DNA of 41,216 nt, from contig CAJMON010000022.1 of assembly GCA_905214955.1 (NCBI GenBank), forward strand, positions 1-41,216, in the 5' to 3' direction. Position 1 is the first letter of the stretch. Each line of letters opens with the position of its first letter. The DNA comes from an uncultured bacterium (GTDB taxonomy: Bacteria > Bacillota > Clostridia > Lachnospirales > Lachnospiraceae). The notes below the pieces were generated by a model. It searched no databases and was not told the DNA's origin. It saw only the letters and a list, made by a program, of their open reading frames with translations. Made by a program: the position numbers and the translations under genes. Of the stretch, positions 39,945 through 41,216 are shown piece by piece.

Positions 39945-41216
39945 ATGGATGGAAAATTAAAAAAACAGCTTCCGGTGCGGACGCAGATGGTCTGGTATCT
40001 TCTGGCGATCGTGCTGATTCTGGTGGCAAGCGGCTTACGGGTGCTGGATCGCGGTATGTACAATAGCTTCTGGTCTGTGTGGCTTCAGCTGCTTCGCCAT
40101 ATGATTCATATTGGATTGCTGATCGGCTGGATGATTTCCATCCAGTCTAGGATTTTACAAAGGCCGGTTCGCAGGTATTTGCTGGCAATTGGGTGTATGC
40201 TCAGCTTCTGGCTGTTTGTCCGTGCCTCAAAATGGATGTTATTTGCGCATGACAGCCAGATGAACCGTTACTGCTGGTATTCCTATTATATTCCAATGGT
40301 GCTTATTCCGCTTCTGGGTGGAATGCTGCTCCCACATATTGGACAATCTGAACGACATCGGCCGGGAAAAAGCAGACGCCTCTGGTATATTCCGGCGGTA
40401 TCCTTGATGGGTCTTGTTCTTACAAACGATCTGCATCAGCTGGTATTTAGATTTCCGGATGGAATTGTTTTCTTTCAGAACCGGTATACATACCAGATCG
40501 GATATTTTGTCATTTTTGCCTGGTGCTTGTTGTGGGGATTTTACTTTGTCGGAGGGCTTTTGATCAAGTGCAGGATACCGGCCCGCAGACAGTATCAGTG
40601 GCTTCCGTTTCTGGTGCTTGTCGGGGCGGTTGCTTTGTCAGTTGCATATATTTTTCGTATTCTTATTTTTGATATAGCAGCTGTGAATTGTCTGATTACG
40701 GTACTGCTGATCGAGAGCTGTATTCAGTGCGGGCTGATCCGGTCAAATTCCAGCTATAAGAGCCTGTTTCATGCTTCTTCAGTTGCAGTACAGATTACAG
40801 ATACGGAGTATCATGTCTGTTTTTCCTCCAAAAATGCAGGATTACTGCGGGAGGAAGAGCGGAAAAGGGTGGCAAAAGGGGCGATGGATATCAGTGGATA
40901 CCGCTTCTGCTGTGCAGCCATTACAAATGGCTACGTCTTCTGGGTAGAGGATTATACCGGATTGTACCGGTATCGAAAGGAACTTGAAGAGAAAGGGTGT
41001 CAGCTATCCGGTGCAAATGAACTGTTAAGAGCAGAGCTTGCACTGCAGGAAAAGCAGCTGCATATCCAGGAGAAGAATCGGCTGTATGATCAGGTCGCGA
41101 AGGAAATAGCGCCGCAGCTTTTTCAGATTGATCAGCTTTTAAAGGAGAAGGAAGAAGGCAGAATTCAAAAAACACTGGCCAGGATCTGTGTCATTGGCGC
41201 GTATGTGAAGCGCCGC
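39945..41216 (+). CDS. Membrane sensor/histidine-kinase-like protein, 3' end outside the window
   Basis: 424 codons open to the window edge. Residues 1-275 hold about seven to eight hydrophobic helices (for example MVWYLLAIVLILVAS, MIHIGLLIGWMISI, YFVIFAWCLLWGFYFVGGLL, LVLVGAVALSVAYIFRI), like the 7TM sensor N-terminus of some Firmicutes kinases. Residues about 280-350 look PAS-like, and 355-405 are coiled coil. The last part (NRLYDQVAKEIAPQLFQIDQLL, then RICVIGAYVKRR) is the dimerisation segment of a family that often lacks the phosphorylated His; no His is at the usual place here. An ATPase domain should follow beyond the window. AGGAG lies only two bases from the ATG, so a later start is possible. 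Confidence 0.75.
   Translation, partial: MDGKLKKQLPVRTQMVWYLLAIVLILVASGLRVLDRGMYNSFWSVWLQLLRHMIHIGLLIGWMISIQSRILQRPVRRYLLAIGCMLSFWLFVRASKWMLFAHDSQMNRYCWYSYYIPMVLIPLLGGMLLPHIGQSERHRPGKSRRLWYIPAVSLMGLVLTNDLHQLVFRFPDGIVFFQNRYTYQIGYFVIFAWCLLWGFYFVGGLLIKCRIPARRQYQWLPFLVLVGAVALSVAYIFRILIFDIAAVNCLITVLLIESCIQCGLIRSNSSYKSLFHASSVAVQITDTEYHVCFSSKNAGLLREEERKRVAKGAMDISGYRFCCAAITNGYVFWVEDYTGLYRYRKELEEKGCQLSGANELLRAELALQEKQLHIQEKNRLYDQVAKEIAPQLFQIDQLLKEKEEGRIQKTLARICVIGAYVKRR

Overview
The window suggests a spore-forming, Gram-positive anaerobe of the Lachnospiraceae type. The support is the cotJ spore-coat genes, a type II fatty acid operon using FabK rather than FabI, a fused AccD-AccA carboxyltransferase, and strong AGGAGG ribosome sites. 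The genus cannot be fixed from the sequence alone.

Region 1 (1 to about 18,487) is the right part of a siphophage-like prophage, all on the + strand. It holds an antirepressor broken by an in-frame TAA, a small coupled ORF, an HK97 gp10-like protein, a small membrane protein and a terminator. These are followed by a 2168-residue tape measure, distal tail protein, a DUF1617-like protein, the tail-associated (Tal) protein, two modular fibres (the second with a self-cleaving S74 chaperone), a coiled-coil/TM protein, a holin-like protein and an amidase. No terminase, portal, capsid, major tail protein or tail-assembly chaperone genes lie between the antirepressor and the tape measure, so the element looks internally deleted.

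Region 2 (18,442-19,877, - strand) is the cotJA-cotJB-cotJC operon and a beta-carbonic anhydrase. cotJC is recognisable for only 31 codons, up to Gln-Tyr-Gly-Gly, and then runs into phage-side DNA. The prophage therefore appears to sit inside cotJC with its right attachment junction near 18,487. This is the arrangement of sporulation-gene intervening elements such as skin in sigK, and it is the most interesting observation here.

Region 3 (20,061-30,675, + strand) starts with an FtsW/RodA/SpoVE-type gene and its terminator. A near-consensus promoter overlain by FabT-like operators then drives acpP-fabK-fabD-fabG-fabF-accB-fabZ-accC-accDA and a second FabK/nitronate-monooxygenase-like flavoprotein, closed by a terminator. 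Together these make malonyl-CoA and elongate acyl-ACP. fabH is not present.

Region 4 (30,686-39,682) holds gltX with a translationally coupled UvrD-like helicase and a DUF1292 gene on the opposite strand. These are followed by exonuclease III, an ABC-F ATPase, a GlgX-like GH13 protein that has lost its catalytic residues, and a DUF5662 protein, most of them overlapping. Region 5 (39,683-41,216) is a hairpin-rich intergenic stretch followed by the first 424 codons of a membrane sensor/histidine-kinase-like gene that runs off the window.
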